64,000 nucleotides of DNA from JAMQKA01 sp043951865 (GCF_043951865.1 NZ_JBINJF010000021.1:1-64000); one strand, 5' to 3'. Shown: positions 1 to 9,489, counted from the first letter of the stretch. Numbers and translations: made by a program. The notes: generated by a model not told the origin, from the letters alone.

Positions 1-31
1 CGATTTTCCCTTTAACGCAGCTGGAGGGCAA
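1..31 (+). repeat. Truncated copy of dispersed palindromic repeat A
   Basis: The window opens inside a repeat whose right end (CCCTTTAACGCAGCT followed by GAGGG) is also found in the copies at 9321-9423 and 38768-38863. Only the last third is present because the window begins here. It lies downstream of the beta-barrel gene that ends at 146. No protein is encoded. Confidence 0.6.
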
Positions 32-145
32 ATCGCGCGGCACGTTACACCCTGTTACATACAATGGCCTGTAAAATATGATGTAAGATACTGCCGGCCA
101 TTAGGGTACATAATTTCATCAAAAATTATCGTGAGGTAATAAGGG

Positions 146-871
146 CTAAAACAGGTAGTAGATGGAAAAAGTGACAGCGAAATTACGGGGTTCAAAGGAA
201 AGGTCGGGCGCATTTCCGGAATCGACAAGGGAATAGATAAGACGGCTTTCAAACCCGATTTTGCTACTGCTTCCCCGTTCCACGCCAACTCCGAGGATCG
301 CCCCCCCGTCATACTCGGAATACTGGGAGGTGATGTTGTTTGAAAAATCCCCTTCAAAAGGCACTCCCACTGTTGCGCCGGTATTGGTACCGGTAAACTT
401 GGCGTCCAGCAGGTATCCGCCAAATACTCCGCCGGTAAAATGGAAAGTGGTGTAGGGGTAGGGATTCCCGTAAACTACCTGCGAGGGGGGAGAAGTCGAA
501 AATTGCAGCAGGAGCGGCAGTTGAAGGTACAGAAGCTCGGTTCGACTGTCCGTTTCGAATTCAAATCCCCGTAATGTAAACGGTTCTTCATACCGGGCGC
601 CCAGCATGACAAGCGAAGGCTCAGCCTGCAGGCGGAATGAATCTGAAAAATTTTTCCTGAGAATAATCCCGGCCTGGTATCCCAGCTGGATCACAGGGTC
701 CAGTTCCATATTGATATCCTCTTGCTGAAAATGAAACTGGCCGATGTGAGAGGTCATGCTAAGTCCCCCGTTGAGCCCAAACTGTATCGACTGAGCCGTA
801 GTCGTTCCAGAATATATAAAAAGGCCGAAAAAAAATGCTGCAGATGAAAATAATAACCGTACACTATTCAT
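146..871 (-). CDS. PorT-family outer-membrane beta-barrel protein
   Basis: A 241-residue secreted protein with a signal peptide at residues 1-26 (basic start, hydrophobic core, TTTA before the cleavage region). Alternating hydrophobic and polar segments follow, ending in YYLF, a terminal aromatic residue typical of proteins inserted by the BAM complex. The pattern NGGLSMTSHIG near the mature N-terminus and the overall length fit small 'outer membrane beta-barrel / PorT-like' proteins. The start is supported by AGGAG at 877-881, just upstream of the ATG. It is transcribed alone and divergently from the sugar aminotransferase at 1150. A specific substrate or partner cannot be deduced; assignment to the fold is fairly secure, but function is not. 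Confidence 0.75.
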   Translation of the reverse strand: MNSVRLLFSSAAFFFGLFIYSGTTTAQSIQFGLNGGLSMTSHIGQFHFQQEDINMELDPVIQLGYQAGIILRKNFSDSFRLQAEPSLVMLGARYEEPFTLRGFEFETDSRTELLYLQLPLLLQFSTSPPSQVVYGNPYPYTTFHFTGGVFGGYLLDAKFTGTNTGATVGVPFEGDFSNNITSQYSEYDGGAILGVGVERGSSSKIGFESRLIYSLVDSGNAPDLSFEPRNFAVTFSIYYLF

Positions 872-1149
872 ATAATCTCCTGACTGTATTGAACTATTCT
901 GTATTTATCAGGGAGGGTGTTAAAAATTTCCCTGGGTCACCCCCTCAATCAAGAGGGTACTTCTGTAAATGTGCTGATTAATCTAAATAAAGTTAGCAAT
1001 AAAAGTATGATAATTATATAATTATTAGAAACATATAATCAGTATTAGTTGTAGAAAATACCAATATTGGATTATTGTGCTGCCTTGGCTACAGGGCGCT
1101 GTAATTCATCAACAGAAGAGACTAAAATCAGATTGTAAAACCGGATACT

Positions 1150-2385
1150 ATGGACTATTCTGCTCCCCGAATCTACCTTTCTTCACCCCACATGGGCGGC
1201 GAAGAGCTTGACTACGTTCACGATGCATTTGAAAAAAACTGGATTGCTCCGCTGGGGGAAAATGTGAACGGATTTGAGGAGGACCTTCAGTCATACACGG
1301 GTCGGAACCACGCTGCAGTTGTGACCTCCGGCACTGCGGCAATCCATCTTGCGCTGATCCTGTGTGGAGTAACGCCGGGAGACGAGGTAATTTGCCAGTC
1401 GTTTACCTTTGCAGCTTCTGCCAATCCGATTCGATACCAGGGAGCCACCCCGGTGTTTATAGATTCGGAGCCCGAGACATGGAATATGGACCCGGAACTG
1501 TTGGAACAGGCCATCCTGGATCGCTTGTCGAAAGATGGACAAGGGAAAAAACAGGGCGGCAAACCGAAAGCCATTGTGCTGGTCCACCTGTACGGCATGC
1601 CGGCAAAGACCGAACAGATCGTGAAGATTGGCGAAAAGTATGATATCCCCGTAATTGAAGATGCGGCAGAAGCGCTTGGATCGTCTGTTAACGGACAAAA
1701 ATGTGGCAGTTTTGGACATTTTTCCGTGCTCTCTTTTAACGGGAACAAGATTATAACCACTTCCGGCGGAGGCGCGTTACTGTCAGACGACAAGGCGCAG
1801 ATCGAAAAAGCGCGTTTCCTGGCCACCCAGGCGCGGGATGAGGCTCCACACTACCAGCACTCTCAGTTGGGCTATAACTACCGGATGAGCAATATTGTAG
1901 CCGGTATTGGCCGGGGACAAATGTCTGTCCTTGATGATCGCGTTGCGGCAAGACGGGCCAATCACGATTTTTATTTCGATGCTCTTAACGGTTCGTGGCT
2001 CAACAGTAAAAACCATGATTTGTTCTTCAACCTGCAAAACTCCTCTAAAAGCGGAATCTATTTTCTCAGGGAGCCGGCCCGTGTTAAAAGCAATCGATGG
2101 CTGACAACTATACTTGTAAATCCTGAAGAAACGGGGGGCAAGACCCGGGACGACCTCCGGCGTGCACTGGAGCAGCAAAACATCGAAAGCCGCCCGCTCT
2201 GGAAACCGATGCACCGCCAGCCCCTGTACCGGGGAGCACCCTACTACGGGAGGGGCGTGTCAGACAAGCTATTTGAGTATGGGCTCTGCCTGCCCTCGGG
2301 CAGCAACCTCAGTGACGAAGACCGCAGCAGGATTGTTTCCGTAATCAACAGTGTACTGCAATCCTCGGCGGTAACAGAACAGTAG
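1150..2385 (+). CDS. DegT/DnrJ/EryC1-family sugar aminotransferase
   Basis: A 411-residue PLP-dependent enzyme of the DegT/PglE/WecE type, which transfers an amino group to a 4-keto nucleotide sugar. Visible landmarks are the substrate-binding start (IYLSSPHMGGEELDYV), the PLP phosphate-binding TSGTAAIHLAL near residue 60, the IEDAAEALGS block, and the Schiff-base lysine K200 in SFNGNKIITTSGGG. The length is close to the family norm, with a slightly long insert around 120-135 rich in K, G and Q. The next gene is a PglF-like 4,6-dehydratase, whose 4-keto product is the expected substrate, so the pair probably makes a UDP-4-amino-trideoxy sugar for surface polysaccharide or glycoprotein. The exact sugar is inference. 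Confidence 0.88.
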   Translation: MDYSAPRIYLSSPHMGGEELDYVHDAFEKNWIAPLGENVNGFEEDLQSYTGRNHAAVVTSGTAAIHLALILCGVTPGDEVICQSFTFAASANPIRYQGATPVFIDSEPETWNMDPELLEQAILDRLSKDGQGKKQGGKPKAIVLVHLYGMPAKTEQIVKIGEKYDIPVIEDAAEALGSSVNGQKCGSFGHFSVLSFNGNKIITTSGGGALLSDDKAQIEKARFLATQARDEAPHYQHSQLGYNYRMSNIVAGIGRGQMSVLDDRVAARRANHDFYFDALNGSWLNSKNHDLFFNLQNSSKSGIYFLREPARVKSNRWLTTILVNPEETGGKTRDDLRRALEQQNIESRPLWKPMHRQPLYRGAPYYGRGVSDKLFEYGLCLPSGSNLSDEDRSRIVSVINSVLQSSAVTEQ

Positions 2386-2539
2386 ACCTTGGAAGGGGGA
2401 TGCTATTGTTTGTACCATAAAGCCTCCTGCCAGGTTGAAAAAGATTCACAGTTTGTTTCGGTTGTATTAAAAAAGCACCCCTCAATACAAAACCCAACAG
2501 GATCCCCTCACATTCATCTAGCGTGCGACTAAATGGGGA

Positions 2540-2570
2540 GCCCGAAACAGCCCTGAATCCCGCTTCGGGC
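2540..2570. other. Hairpin downstream of the aminotransferase
   Basis: GCCCGAA (2540-2546) can pair with TTCGGGC (2564-2570). There is no T-tract, so it is a stem-loop of unknown role in the 413-nt gap after the aminotransferase. Confidence 0.4.
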
Positions 2571-2582
2571 AGACCCTGTTTG

Positions 2583-2626
2583 ATCGGGTAATTTTTACGC
2601 GACTAAGTGAGTAAAAATTACTCGAT
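2583..2626. other. Long AT-rich inverted repeat
   Basis: The arms 2583-2598 (ATCGGGTAATTTTTAC) and 2611-2626 (GTAAAAATTACTCGAT) are complementary over 16 positions with a single G-T wobble, and the loop is 12 nt. It could terminate transcription from 1150-2385 or bind a dimeric regulator. GCGACTAA occurs both in its loop and about 75 nt earlier (near 2525). Otherwise this gap holds only the promoter candidate at 2763. Confidence 0.5.
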
Positions 2627-2762
2627 TGCAGTAACACTTGCCCCGCTATTTCACATGCTTGTTTTTTTTCGCTATGTATTTGATAAGGAAAAACGGCATA
2701 TCTGTTCCGAAACGTCCCTTTACGCCAATCCCTGCAGTTTAATTATCAAAAGTGGTATCGAG

Positions 2763-2779
2763 TTGGCACAACTCTTGTA
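2763..2779 (+). promoter_or_regulatory. Candidate sigma-54-type promoter
   Basis: TTGGCACA (2763-2770), four bases, then TTGTA (2775-2779) matches the -24/-12 consensus (TTGGCACG-N4-TTGCA) except at one base in each element. The spacing of the GG and TG dinucleotides is exact. It lies about 150 nt upstream of the dehydratase start. A sigma-54 gene is not in the window, so this rests on sequence alone. Confidence 0.4.
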
Positions 2780-2924
2780 CTAACATACATGGATATATGT
2801 GATTTCCACTTGGGATCACCCCAAAAACATACAATTCATCTATGATTCTGAGAGAGACGCTATTATTTCTAACAAACAAGTAAATAAATCCTATTACCTG
2901 GAAAAAGAGAAGAGAGAGGTTTGG

Positions 2925-4835
2925 ATGGAAATTGAATCTTATAAAAAAAAGTACAAGTTCTTAAATAGATTTACCAGAGGTGTATTTTTCTTAGTAGGAG
3001 ATACATTTTCGTTACTACTTTCTGCGACGGTGGCTTATATCACGCTTTCCCCGTTGACTGATGTGGCGCGTCCCTTTCCTGTTGCACTTACCGCTGTTTT
3101 GACAGGTTCAATCTTGGCCGGGTTGTTTTTCTTCCGGATGTATATGGTAAACTGGCGTCATATGAGTGTGCGGGATTTGTCCAGAATTATTGTAGGAGTT
3201 GTACTGGGCGGGGGGGCTGCTTTTGGCATTACCAATAGTTTCTGGGAGATGGCCAATTATGAATATGCCTTTACCACCCTGTTTTTGATAAACGCGATAT
3301 TGACTATAGGGGCATTTCGAATCAGCAAGCGGATGTATTACGAGCTGCTGCACACGACCAATAAGCAGAAAAACAAGCATGCCATTATTTTTGGCGCCGA
3401 GTGCGAAGGAGAACAGATTCTCCGTGATATTCTCAAAAATGACCAATGGGACGTCTCGGTTCGGGCGATGTTTGACGATAGGGTCATGTCCGGGTTGTTG
3501 CTGCACGGCGTCCGTATCCTGGGCGGCAAAGAGGAGATGATCGACTACATACGCTCATACCAGGTTGATCTGCTCATCGTGGCCCTGCCCGAAATCCCGA
3601 AACGGGAACTCAAGAAGATTATCGATGAGGTTAAAGCTGTACGACCGTCCATGGATATCAAGGTGCTTCCCTCTTTCCATTCCCTTACGGATGACCCGGT
3701 AGGAGTACGACATATACGTGATGTCAGTATTGAAGATATACTGGGAAGAGAGCCGGTAAAAATTGATATGGGATCGATCAAAGCCAGCATCCAGGGCAAA
3801 TCGGTGCTGGTGACAGGAGCCGGCGGTTCAATCGGTAGCGAGCTGGTACGCCAGTGCGCGAATCTGAATCCGGGAAAACTGATCGCTCTCGATGTCGATG
3901 AAACCGAATTGTTCCATCTGCAAAATGAGTTCAAGGGAAGTGCAATTCAGGTAACACCCTGCGTGGCAAGCGTTACGGACGAGCAAAAAATGGACATGAT
4001 ACTGGATCGCTTTCAGCCCGATGTGGTGTTTCATGCGGCGGCATACAAGCATGTACCCATGATGGAGAGTTTCCCGGAAGAGGCAATAAAAGTAAACGTG
4101 GGTGGAACAAGGACTGTTGCTTCCCTGGCTTGTAAATATGAAGTGGATAAGTTTGTGATGGTATCGACCGACAAGGCGGTCAATCCCACCAACGTGATGG
4201 GAGCTACAAAGCGCGTGGCCGAAGAGATCTGCATGGCTTATAACGGAACCTGTGTCACAAAATTTATTTCTGTACGGTTTGGAAATGTTCTGGGTTCAAG
4301 GGGATCGGTAATCCCGATTTTTATGGATCAGATTAAAAATGGAGGCCCCGTGACGGTAACCGATCCCAAAATGAAACGCTACTTTATGACGATACCGGAG
4401 GCCGTGCTTTTGGTGATGCAGGCGGGCTCCATGGGAAGAGGCGGCGAGGTGTTTGTGCTCGATATGGGGGAGCCGGTCAAAATCCTGGATATGGCCAAAG
4501 ACCTGATTCGGCTGCATAATCTCAAACCCAATGAAGATATCTCAATCGAGTTTACCGGTATCCGTCCGGGCGAAAAATTGTTTGAGGAACTTCTGAATGC
4601 CGAAGAAGGTGTCATCGAAACGGATCACGAAGAGATTTTCAAAGCGATCTGCAGCAGAAAGCTGACCAGGGAAGAGCTTGAATCAAAAATTTCCCAGTTG
4701 TTCAACCTGCTTGGAAGTGAAAACCCGGAGGCGGTCCGATACCTGCTGAAGAGCATCGTACCCACCTATTCATTCGAAAGCACCTTGGTGGAAGAGGAGG
4801 TGGAGGATACGGACGGGTCAGTAATGATTGGCTGA
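2925..4835 (+). CDS. PglF/CapD-type nucleotide-sugar 4,6-dehydratase, membrane-anchored
   Basis: This enzyme would convert a UDP-HexNAc (probably UDP-GlcNAc) to its 4-keto-6-deoxy derivative at the inner membrane. The N-terminal ~150 residues hold about four transmembrane helices, followed by a CoA-binding-like Rossmann domain and a C-terminal SDR domain. The SDR domain has GAGGSIGSE near residue 298, STDKAV near 414 and MGATK near 425-429. Met in place of the usual Tyr in YxxxK is characteristic of the PglF/FlaA1 branch. I chose the ATG at 2925 because AGAGAGAGG lies just upstream. An in-frame GTG at 2799 would add 42 residues but has no Shine-Dalgarno sequence. It pairs functionally with the aminotransferase upstream and precedes the polysaccharide kinase. 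Confidence 0.88.
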   Translation: MEIESYKKKYKFLNRFTRGVFFLVGDTFSLLLSATVAYITLSPLTDVARPFPVALTAVLTGSILAGLFFFRMYMVNWRHMSVRDLSRIIVGVVLGGGAAFGITNSFWEMANYEYAFTTLFLINAILTIGAFRISKRMYYELLHTTNKQKNKHAIIFGAECEGEQILRDILKNDQWDVSVRAMFDDRVMSGLLLHGVRILGGKEEMIDYIRSYQVDLLIVALPEIPKRELKKIIDEVKAVRPSMDIKVLPSFHSLTDDPVGVRHIRDVSIEDILGREPVKIDMGSIKASIQGKSVLVTGAGGSIGSELVRQCANLNPGKLIALDVDETELFHLQNEFKGSAIQVTPCVASVTDEQKMDMILDRFQPDVVFHAAAYKHVPMMESFPEEAIKVNVGGTRTVASLACKYEVDKFVMVSTDKAVNPTNVMGATKRVAEEICMAYNGTCVTKFISVRFGNVLGSRGSVIPIFMDQIKNGGPVTVTDPKMKRYFMTIPEAVLLVMQAGSMGRGGEVFVLDMGEPVKILDMAKDLIRLHNLKPNEDISIEFTGIRPGEKLFEELLNAEEGVIETDHEEIFKAICSRKLTREELESKISQLFNLLGSENPEAVRYLLKSIVPTYSFESTLVEEEVEDTDGSVMIG

Positions 4836-4859
4836 TTCCGAGGAAGAAAAAAATAGAAA

Positions 4860-4868
4860 CATCTACAA
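4860..4868 (+). promoter_or_regulatory. CATCTACAA motif, copy 1
   Basis: This octamer-plus-A recurs at 7371, 9690, 9881 and 59664, always in leader regions on the coding strand. Here it lies 112 nt before the tyrosine-kinase gene, followed by a short palindrome TATATAA-TTG-TTATATA. Function unknown. Confidence 0.35.
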
Positions 4869-4971
4869 ATAATAATTAAGGCTATATAATTGTTATATAA
4901 GAATATACGGGTATTATAAAATTGTGGTCTACACACATCAAGCTGAAAAATTTTATCAAAAGGTATAAACA

Positions 4972-7329
4972 ATGTCCGACGAACTTCAAAAACCGAATAA
5001 CAACAGCATTACCAACGGGCACGGCCGGTATCAATTTATTCCTGACTACACGTTTGAGACGGAACACCAGGGAAGTGATAACCTGGATCCCCAAAAAATA
5101 GTAACACTGCTGTTACGATATAAGTGGCTTATCCTCTTTTTCATGATAGCCGGGGGAGCAGGAGCGTGGTTCTATGCGGGTACACTGACCCCAACCTACG
5201 AAAGTACCGGTACCATGCTGATCCGCTCCGACAACGCCTCCAACGAGGAGCTCTCGCAGATTATCTCCCGTACCACCGGGTTCGGAGCCAGAACAACACT
5301 GATCAATGAGTTGCAGGTTCTGCAGTCAAGGCAGTTTACGGAACAGGTCGCCAAAATGTTAATAGAGGAAGATCCCGGGGATATCAACGAGTTCCCGCTG
5401 TTGTGGACCGAAGATGAGGAAACCGGCGAAATATCGAGAGCCTCCCTGGGCAATGTTACGAGCAGAATTATGAGTGGTATCAGCTTTCAGCAGGTTGATA
5501 CCGATGCAGATGTGGTACAAATCACCTTTACCAGTACCTCTCCCCGAGAGGCGGCCAAGGTGATTAACCTCGTGATGGAGCGATATGTCGAGAATTCAAC
5601 CCGCCAAAGCCGCATAGCTGCTGAAAAGACGGCCGAATTTTTGAAACAGGAGAGAGAAAAATTAAAGGCGCAACTCGAGGCATCAGAACAGAAGCTGGAG
5701 CGGTATATGGATTCTACCGGCATGGTAAAGATGGACCAGCAGGCTTCCAATATTGTTGCCCGCCGGGCGGAAACCGAAGCAGAACTGCAGCGGGTTAACC
5801 TGGAGCTGAAAAATGTTGAGCAGGCGATCACGATCAACGAAGACCAGCTTGAGAATGTAAAACCGGGATTATCAGATCAGTTTTCGGAGGCCATCGGACC
5901 GAAAATACGAAACATGCAGGAAGAGTTGGCCCAGTACGAGCGGGAGCGAACCTTGATCGTCGCCAATAACCCGGACGTGTTGGAGCGGGATCCGCTTCCG
6001 TCTCGTATTCAGTTTCTGGACAAACAGATTGCACGCCTGAAGTCAGAAATAAAGGATATGTCGGAGCAGCTTTTTACCGAGAATGACATCTTCATGGGAA
6101 TGGACAGCCAGGTGAGGGCAGAAATGGTTTCGGGAATACAGGAGCGGTTGATTGACCTGAGGATAGAGAAAAATCAGCTGGAATCTCAGCGTGCCGCCCT
6201 GCAGCAAAACAAGGAAGAGATGGATTCCGATTTCAAGGCCCTTCCCGAGGGGATGATGGAGCTGGAAAAACTTCAACGTGACGTCCGGATCAATGAAGAG
6301 CTATATCTCAACGTTTCCCGCCAGTATGCGGACATGTCGATCTGGGAGCAGTCCCAATTTGGGTATGCCCGCATTATTGATCCGGCTCAGGACCCATACT
6401 TCCCGGTTAGTCCGAATAAAAAACTCTTTTTAATTTTTGGTCTGATGATCGGGGGAATTGTCGCCGGTGGATTCATCGCGGTAAGGGAATTCAAGGATAA
6501 CACGGTCAAGGATGTGGAACAGCTTAGAACAACCTACCTGCCCACACTCTCGCTGACGGTGATTCCATCGCTTGATAAACTATCTTCAAAAAGCAGCAAG
6601 TCATTTACCAACGGGGAGGGGCTCATCCCTAAAGAGATGGTGATGTTGAGAGATCGTTCGAGCCTGATTGCAGAATCAATCAGGAGGCTGAAAAACAATA
6701 TTACCTATCAGAACGGGAATACGCCGCCCAAAACAATCGCCATAACCAGCCCGGAGAAGGGAGATGGAAAATCAACGGTGGCCGCCAATTTGGGGGTGGC
6801 CTTTGCCGAAGAGGGATACAAAACGCTGATCATCGGGGCTGATTTCCGCCGGCCTAGACTTGGAAAATATTTCGGATTGAATGACGAGGCGGGATTGTCG
6901 GATTACCTGAATGGAAAAATTCCCGTGGTTCAGCTGATTCAGGATACCGATTTGGAATCACTGAAAGTGATAACCGCCGGAAGAGAGGCGGAACGGCCGG
7001 AGATCATCGGGAGCAGCCTGACTTTCAAACAATTTTTGAAAAAAATGGAGAATACGTTTGATGTCATCATCATTGATACGCCTCCCTTCGGGATTATCAG
7101 TGATTCCACCGCCCTGTTGAAAGATGCCGAGAACACCATTGTGGTGGCCAAACACAGGAAAACCAACAAGGGAATGCTGCTGAGAACAATCGAGGAGCTC
7201 GGCCGGATACAGGCCAACGTAAGCGGTATCGTCCTGAATGATTTTAACCACCGGAAAGAGGTCAGCCATTACTACGGCGAGGGATATTACCAGGCCCTGT
7301 ACAGCAATTACGAAAGCTATCTAAAGTAA
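4972..7329 (+). CDS. Wzc-like polysaccharide co-polymerase / bacterial tyrosine autokinase
   Basis: A 785-residue fusion of a Wzz-type chain-length regulator and a BY-kinase. The first transmembrane helix is near residues 47-67, a long periplasmic coiled-coil region spans about 200-430, and the second helix is near 480-505. The cytoplasmic ATPase domain has Walker A SPEKGDGKST (about 591-601), Walker A' ADFRRPR (about 621) and Walker B IIIDTPP (about 698). The C-terminal tail carries seven tyrosines in its last ~20 residues, the usual autophosphorylation cluster. It controls export and length of a surface polysaccharide. AAAGGT upstream supports the ATG. It follows the sugar-nucleotide gene by 136 nt. 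Neither a dedicated phosphatase nor a full Wza is visible nearby. Confidence 0.92.
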   Translation: MSDELQKPNNNSITNGHGRYQFIPDYTFETEHQGSDNLDPQKIVTLLLRYKWLILFFMIAGGAGAWFYAGTLTPTYESTGTMLIRSDNASNEELSQIISRTTGFGARTTLINELQVLQSRQFTEQVAKMLIEEDPGDINEFPLLWTEDEETGEISRASLGNVTSRIMSGISFQQVDTDADVVQITFTSTSPREAAKVINLVMERYVENSTRQSRIAAEKTAEFLKQEREKLKAQLEASEQKLERYMDSTGMVKMDQQASNIVARRAETEAELQRVNLELKNVEQAITINEDQLENVKPGLSDQFSEAIGPKIRNMQEELAQYERERTLIVANNPDVLERDPLPSRIQFLDKQIARLKSEIKDMSEQLFTENDIFMGMDSQVRAEMVSGIQERLIDLRIEKNQLESQRAALQQNKEEMDSDFKALPEGMMELEKLQRDVRINEELYLNVSRQYADMSIWEQSQFGYARIIDPAQDPYFPVSPNKKLFLIFGLMIGGIVAGGFIAVREFKDNTVKDVEQLRTTYLPTLSLTVIPSLDKLSSKSSKSFTNGEGLIPKEMVMLRDRSSLIAESIRRLKNNITYQNGNTPPKTIAITSPEKGDGKSTVAANLGVAFAEEGYKTLIIGADFRRPRLGKYFGLNDEAGLSDYLNGKIPVVQLIQDTDLESLKVITAGREAERPEIIGSSLTFKQFLKKMENTFDVIIIDTPPFGIISDSTALLKDAENTIVVAKHRKTNKGMLLRTIEELGRIQANVSGIVLNDFNHRKEVSHYYGEGYYQALYSNYESYLK

Positions 7330-7370
7330 TACGATGACCCGGTTCCGGTTCTATTGTAAGAAATTACAAT

Positions 7371-7378
7371 CATCTACA
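7371..7378 (+). promoter_or_regulatory. CATCTACA motif, copy 2
   Basis: Second copy of the recurring motif, 67 nt before the SLBB gene and 41 nt after the kinase stop. Confidence 0.35.
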
Positions 7379-7437
7379 CCCAGACCGTTACGGTAAAAAT
7401 AAACATTTGCAATAACCTATTATAACCCAACAACATT

Positions 7438-7965
7438 ATGTATAGCAATCTACTTCGTAACATCCTAATTGCCGCTATTGGCATGTTCTTGCCTGTATTG
7501 TTACACGCTCAGCCTATTCAGGATTTTATGAGCGACAGGTACATCCGGGTGGCAGAACCGGGACAACTGGCTGACTCTATTAATGTTTGGGGCGATGTCG
7601 GTTCTGCGGGCCGTTACCTGGTTCCGGAAGGGACCAACCTGCCCAAACTGATCTCTTTTGCTTACGGATACACTGAAATAAGAGGCCGAGAATCAAACCT
7701 GGACTGGTCAAAAACACAAATTGAAGTCAAGGTATCTCGATACAACAAGGAGCAGAAATTGGTTGGGGTCGCATTTTTCCGATACAAGTACCGAGAGCCG
7801 GAGCCGATTGAGATGTATGAGTTTGACCTGCAGAATAATGATATCGTTTCGTTGCAGATCACCAGAAAACCATCTTTTACCGATTATGTGAATGTAATTG
7901 CACCGGCCATTAGTGTTGTCGCCACCTCAATACTGCTGATTGAAAATCTGAGAGGCAACCGGTAA
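7438..7965 (+). CDS. Secreted SLBB-domain protein with C-terminal membrane anchor
   Basis: A 175-residue protein with a signal peptide (residues 1-24, ending LLHAQ). A segment SINVWGDVGSAGRYLVPEG near residue 50 resembles the SLBB domain of polysaccharide-export proteins. A hydrophobic helix near 150-168 precedes a short basic tail. Compared with Wza it lacks the N-terminal polysaccharide-export domain and extra SLBB repeats. Its place immediately downstream of the Wzc-like kinase suggests it binds the exported polymer or docks with the co-polymerase, but that is inference. A diverged or reduced export accessory protein is the best label. Confidence 0.65.
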   Translation: MYSNLLRNILIAAIGMFLPVLLHAQPIQDFMSDRYIRVAEPGQLADSINVWGDVGSAGRYLVPEGTNLPKLISFAYGYTEIRGRESNLDWSKTQIEVKVSRYNKEQKLVGVAFFRYKYREPEPIEMYEFDLQNNDIVSLQITRKPSFTDYVNVIAPAISVVATSILLIENLRGNR

Positions 7966-8217
7966 CAGTTTTTCAGCCGCATTCGCCTGAGGGATGCCAT
8001 AAAAGAAAGGGAGTATGTGTTGGAAATGGAAAAGTTTGTGAAGGGGCGGGGTCGGATCAGTTTCCGAACCGGTCAGGCAGAGAGACAGAGACAGATGAGA
8101 TAAATAGAATTTTTAAAGAGAGATAAACCACTGGCAGCCAAAGGCTCATGATGCAATTGTCCGGCCCGGTAGTCAGTGTATTAATTGGCAAGTATAAATA
8201 ATTAAAGCCCAAAGAAA

Positions 8218-9303
8218 ATGAACAAAGTATTAGTGACAGGTGCCGCAGGATTTATTGGATATCATTTGACAAGCCGACTCATCAAAGAGGAATATACGGT
8301 AGTGGGACTTGACAACATCAACGACTATTACTCAACCGACCTGAAGTATGACCGGCTGGAGCAATTGGGAATTCCCCGGGAATCCATTACGGAGGAGGCT
8401 ATCGTTCCAAGCAGTACCAATGAAAACCTGAGCTTTATTAAAACGGACCTGGAAAATAAGCGGGTTATCGATAGCCTGTTTGCCGACGAGGGTTTTGATA
8501 TCGTAATAAACCTGGCGGCCCAGGCGGGTGTGCGTTATAGCCTGAAAGATCCATATCGATATGTCAGCAGTAATATAACCGGCTTCCTGAATTTATTGGA
8601 AGGGGCCCGGCACCACTCGCTGCAGCACCTGATATACGCGTCTTCGAGCTCCGTTTATGGTGCCAATACAAATATGCCGTTTTCAACAAAAGACAACGTC
8701 GACCACCCGATGAGTCTGTACGCCGCCAGTAAAAAAGCCGATGAGCTGATGGCTCATACCTATTCCAATCTCTTTAATATTCCCACTACCGGGCTGAGAT
8801 TTTTTACGGTGTACGGTCCGTGGGGACGACCGGACATGGCACTGTTCCTGTTTGCTGAAGCGATGCTGAACGACGAGCCGATCAAGGTATTCAACTACGG
8901 GAATATGGAACGCGACTTTACCTATATTGATGATATTGTAGAAAGTATTACCCGTTTGATTCCCAAACCCCCGTCACCTAATCCCGATTGGAGTGGAGAT
9001 AATCCGGATCCCTCTACCAGTTTTGCCCCATATCGGGTATTTAATATAGGGAATAGCAGTCCTGTTAGACTCATGGATTTTATTCATGAGATCGAAAGCC
9101 AGCTGGGAGTGCAGGCTGAAAAGAATATGCTGCCCATGCAGCCGGGCGATGTTCCAAAAACATGGGCTGATGTCGATGATCTTTTTGAATATATCGATTT
9201 TAAACCCCAAGTAGGTATCCGGGAAGGGATTGAAAACTTTATCGACTGGTACAAAGCCTATTATATCTCACCCGGCGAAATGAAGGCGATATCTCAAAAA
9301 TAA
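8218..9303 (+). CDS. UDP-glucuronate 4-epimerase (NAD-dependent SDR)
   Basis: A 361-residue extended SDR that interconverts UDP-glucuronate and UDP-galacturonate. The NAD-binding GAAGFIG is at residues 8-14, the catalytic serine region is SSSSVYG, and Y168-x3-K172 (in LYAASKK) completes the triad. AAQAGVRYSL and TGLRFFTVYGPWGRPDMA are hallmarks of the GlcA epimerase subgroup rather than GalE. An insertion around 260 (rich in P, S, N and D) is somewhat unusual. It probably supplies an acidic sugar for the polysaccharide made by the preceding genes. It is separated from the SLBB gene by 252 nt with no recognised feature. Confidence 0.88.
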   Translation: MNKVLVTGAAGFIGYHLTSRLIKEEYTVVGLDNINDYYSTDLKYDRLEQLGIPRESITEEAIVPSSTNENLSFIKTDLENKRVIDSLFADEGFDIVINLAAQAGVRYSLKDPYRYVSSNITGFLNLLEGARHHSLQHLIYASSSSVYGANTNMPFSTKDNVDHPMSLYAASKKADELMAHTYSNLFNIPTTGLRFFTVYGPWGRPDMALFLFAEAMLNDEPIKVFNYGNMERDFTYIDDIVESITRLIPKPPSPNPDWSGDNPDPSTSFAPYRVFNIGNSSPVRLMDFIHEIESQLGVQAEKNMLPMQPGDVPKTWADVDDLFEYIDFKPQVGIREGIENFIDWYKAYYISPGEMKAISQK

Positions 9304-9320
9304 GAGGTATTCAGCCTGGA

Positions 9321-9423
9321 TCTCACCAAGAAATTAGTTCTTTAGCAAGGCAAAGGGGAAATGGCTGCGTAGAAGTACCGTTGCACGTTGAGTGGGTGAT
9401 TTTCCCTTTAAAGCAGATGAAGG
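9321..9423 (+). repeat. Dispersed palindromic repeat A, complete copy
   Basis: Begins TCTCACCAAGAAATTAGTT and contains AGCAAGGCAAAGGGG. It ends with GGGTGATTTTCCCTTTAAAGCAG. The left half (CACC...GCAAAGGG) is roughly complementary to the right half (CCCTTTAA.GCAG, GGTGA), giving an imperfect hairpin of about 100 nt. Copies: 1-31 (partial), 38768-38863, and a left-end fragment at 10416-10450. Confidence 0.6.
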
Positions 9424-9489
9424 ATTTTTCCGGATTTTGGGGCTGCCAAATAAAATTAGATTAATTCCCTTCCAACCTGTGGATTTATG

